From assembly GCA_020442545.1 (NCBI GenBank), contig JAGRJX010000193.1, positions 1-7,595 on the forward strand: 7,595 nt of DNA, written 5' to 3'. Each line of letters starts with the position of its first letter. Position 1 is the stretch's first letter. Position numbers and translations under genes: made by a program. This document shows, piece by piece, positions 6,715-7,595 of the stretch. This DNA is from Lysobacterales bacterium. GTDB taxonomy: Bacteria > Pseudomonadota > Gammaproteobacteria > Xanthomonadales > Xanthomonadaceae. The notes beneath the pieces were generated by a model. It did no database searches, was not told where the DNA came from, and saw only the letters and a program-made list of their open reading frames with translations.

Positions 6715-7260
6715 TCAGTTGTTGTTGCGCTTGCCGGGCTTCGGCTGTGGCGCCAGACCCAGCGCCACCAGGTCGGGAACAATGCGCGCCTTCTCGATGC
6801 TGTCGTGTGCAAGGATCAATTCACCCTCATCCACGTCCAGAACGATTCGCTGCTCGTTGATATCGACATGCTCGATACGGCCCTGGAAGCGGCGGCGCCC
6901 TTCGATCGGCAGACGCAGCTGCAGCTTGACCGTCTCGCCGACGTGGCGTTCGAACTGCTCGGCACTGAACAGCGGCCGGTCGATGCCAGGCGACGAAACT
7001 TCCAGCTGGTAGCGGCCTGGAATCGGATCGTTGATGTCGAGCACCGCCTCGACCTCGCGACTGACGGCTTCGCAATGATCGACCGTCACGCCATGCGGAG
7101 CTTCCGTCAGCGCCGCTTCGGCACTCTGCGGCAGGTCAATGTACAGGCGCAGCAGCGAATGCTCTGCCGCCGGATGCCATTCGACGCCAAGCAACTCCAA
7201 ACCCAGCTCGGCAACAGCCGGGGTCAGCAGCTCCATCAGTCCGTCGGTGCGATTCGCCAT
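6715..7260 (-). CDS. rimP: Ribosome maturation factor RimP
   Basis: RimP binds free 30S subunits and assists their assembly, helping ribosomal proteins of the 3' domain and decoding region to join. The 181-residue product shows the family pattern: ELLTPAVAELGLELLGVEW near the start, DHCEAVSREVEAVLDINDPIPG in the middle, the hallmark LEVSSPGIDRPLF at about 86-98, and a small beta-barrel C-terminal domain reaching SIEKARIVPDL. About 20 residues follow, ending in GKRNNN; E. coli RimP has about 150 residues, so this tail is an extension. The open frame continues upstream to an ATG at 7375-7377, but those 39 residues would run straight through an intrinsic terminator and look non-coding, so I took ATG at 7258-7260, which gives MANRTDGLMELL. 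Its Shine-Dalgarno is weak (GGAA about 12 bases upstream). It is the first protein gene after tRNA-fMet, as in E. coli. Confidence 0.95.
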   Translation of the reverse strand: MANRTDGLMELLTPAVAELGLELLGVEWHPAAEHSLLRLYIDLPQSAEAALTEAPHGVTVDHCEAVSREVEAVLDINDPIPGRYQLEVSSPGIDRPLFSAEQFERHVGETVKLQLRLPIEGRRRFQGRIEHVDINEQRIVLDVDEGELILAHDSIEKARIVPDLVALGLAPQPKPGKRNNN

Positions 7261-7303
7261 GTGTTTCGTTGATTCCGTTTCGTCGTTCGTCTTGGCGGTC
7301 GTG

Positions 7304-7326
7304 CTTCGCGGGCAGCAGTGGCGAAG
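7304..7326 (-). other. Hairpin in the rimP leader after the second terminator
   Basis: CTTCGC (7304-7309) pairs perfectly with GCGAAG (7321-7326) around an 11-base loop, directly after the T-tract of the second terminator in transcription order. No role is evident. Between 7261 and 7331 I find no convincing -35/-10 pair for rimP. Confidence 0.4.
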
Positions 7327-7331
7327 GCAAT

Positions 7332-7357
7332 AAAAAAAGGGCACGAGGCCCCTTTTT
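7332..7357 (-). terminator. Intrinsic terminator upstream of rimP (second of two)
   Basis: On the minus strand, AAAAAGGGGC, a short CTCGT loop, GCCC and a seven-T run (7338 down to 7332) form a textbook rho-independent terminator. The A-run on the other side means it could also terminate plus-strand transcripts. It lies 71 bases before the rimP start, so transcripts from the tRNA promoter must read through it to reach the operon. Confidence 0.85.
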
Positions 7358-7390
7358 CGAACAACCGTCCGGTACATCCAGGTTCCGGGC

Positions 7391-7415
7391 GGGCAACGCG
7401 AACCTCACGTTGCCC
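7391..7415. other. 8-bp palindromic hairpin between the two terminators
   Basis: GGGCAACG (7391-7398) pairs perfectly with CGTTGCCC (7408-7415) across a nine-base loop. No T-run follows on either strand. It may be an RNA element of the leader or a protein-binding palindrome; the sequence does not decide. Confidence 0.45.
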
Positions 7416-7430
7416 CAGTCCAGAAAGCAG

Positions 7431-7454
7431 AAAAGCCTCACGAAGGAGGCCTTT
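7431..7454 (-). terminator. Intrinsic terminator after the tRNA-fMet locus (first of two)
   Basis: On the minus strand, GCCTC (7446-7450) and GAGGC (7435-7439) form a stem with a six-base CTTCGT loop, extended by AAAG against TTTT with a G-U pair. It continues as TTTTCTGCTTTCTGG, an interrupted T-tract. It lies 13 bases past the duplicated CCA end and fits as the terminator of the tRNA transcript. Confidence 0.75.
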
Positions 7455-7467
7455 CTGTCTCCGAAAC

Positions 7468-7502
7468 TGGTAGCGGGGGCAGGATTTGAACCTGCGACCT
7501 TC
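7468..7502 (-). pseudogene. Truncated duplicate of the tRNA-fMet 3' end
   Basis: These 35 bases are an exact copy of 7526-7560, the last 35 nucleotides of tRNA-fMet: the end of the anticodon stem, variable region, T arm, acceptor 3' strand and CCA. The offset is 58 bases, and identity stops abruptly on both sides. The 23 bases between the copies (7503-7525) do not match the tRNA 5' half, so no full second tRNA can form. It may be a leftover attachment site from an element that integrated at this tRNA, or the remains of a tandem tRNA duplication. Confidence 0.85.
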
Positions 7503-7525
7503 ACCGGAGCCTTCCAAGATGGTGT

Positions 7526-7595
7526 TGGTAGCGGGGGCAGGATTTGAACCTGCGACCTTCGGGTTATGAGCCCGACGAGCTGCCAGACTGCTCCA
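7526..7595 (-). tRNA. metY: Initiator tRNA-fMet (anticodon CAT), 5' end beyond the window
   Basis: The minus strand carries the last 70 nucleotides of an initiator tRNA; about seven bases of the 5' acceptor strand lie past position 7595. Initiator features are plain: D-stem GAGC/GCTC giving the A11-U24 pair, anticodon loop CTCATAA, three consecutive G-C pairs in the anticodon stem (GGG/CCC), and an encoded CCA. The 3' end reads CCCCGCTACCA, so nucleotide 72 is U where E. coli has A; with the usual C1 this would still be the unpaired 1-72 position that marks initiators. The gene corresponds to E. coli metY, which also precedes rimP-nusA-infB. It supplies the tRNA that IF2, encoded downstream, recognises once formyl-methionylated. 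Confidence 0.95.

Noticed and set aside
7261..7377. N-terminal extension of rimP by 39 residues
   Set aside because: The added codons run through the terminator at 7332-7357 and do not resemble RimP; the conserved N-terminus begins at 7260.
7468..7543. A second complete tRNA next to tRNA-fMet
   Set aside because: Only the 3' 35 nucleotides are present; no 5' acceptor strand or D arm precedes them, and a 76-base gene would have to overlap tRNA-fMet.
7269..7547. Plus-strand open frame containing GAGFEPAT
   Set aside because: That peptide is the well-known false translation of the antisense of tRNA T arms; the frame runs across both terminators and the tRNA copy.
1..7595. CRISPR arrays, insertion sequences, phage genes or defence systems
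   Set aside because: No regularly spaced repeats, transposase-like or defence-like proteins are present; all coding content is the housekeeping operon.

Overview
This window is a tightly packed, high-GC stretch of bacterial chromosome. Every gene lies on the minus strand, so transcription runs from high to low coordinates. In transcription order it carries initiator tRNA-fMet (5' end cut off by the window), rimP, nusA, infB, rbfA, truB, rpsO and the first 81 codons of pnp. This is the classic gammaproteobacterial metY-rimP-nusA-infB-rbfA-truB-rpsO-pnp operon, in the same order as in E. coli. Protein sequence and base composition suggest a high-GC gammaproteobacterium, possibly of the Xanthomonadales/Lysobacterales type. 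That placement rests on general resemblance, not on a search.

Layout by region. 7526-7595 is tRNA-fMet. 7261-7525 is an unusual leader: an exact 35-bp copy of the tRNA 3' end, two intrinsic terminators and two more hairpins. 6715-7260 is rimP, 5155-6645 nusA, 2467-5058 infB. 2273-2466 is a 194-bp gap filled largely by nested inverted repeats. 1865-2272 is rbfA and 882-1808 truB. 694-881 holds a candidate rpsO promoter and a structured leader. 424-693 is rpsO. 246-423 holds the rpsO terminator-like hairpin and the pnp leader, and 1-245 is the start of pnp, which uses GTG.

The genes form one information-processing unit. Initiator tRNA and IF2 act together in translation initiation. RimP, RbfA and S15 serve 30S subunit assembly. 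TruB makes the conserved U55 pseudouridine in tRNAs. NusA controls pausing, termination and antitermination, possibly including at the terminators ahead of its own gene. PNPase degrades RNA.

The coding content is ordinary housekeeping and I see no new multi-gene system. What merits a second look is non-coding: the truncated tRNA-fMet duplicate with tandem terminators upstream of rimP, and the branched palindromic element between infB and rbfA.
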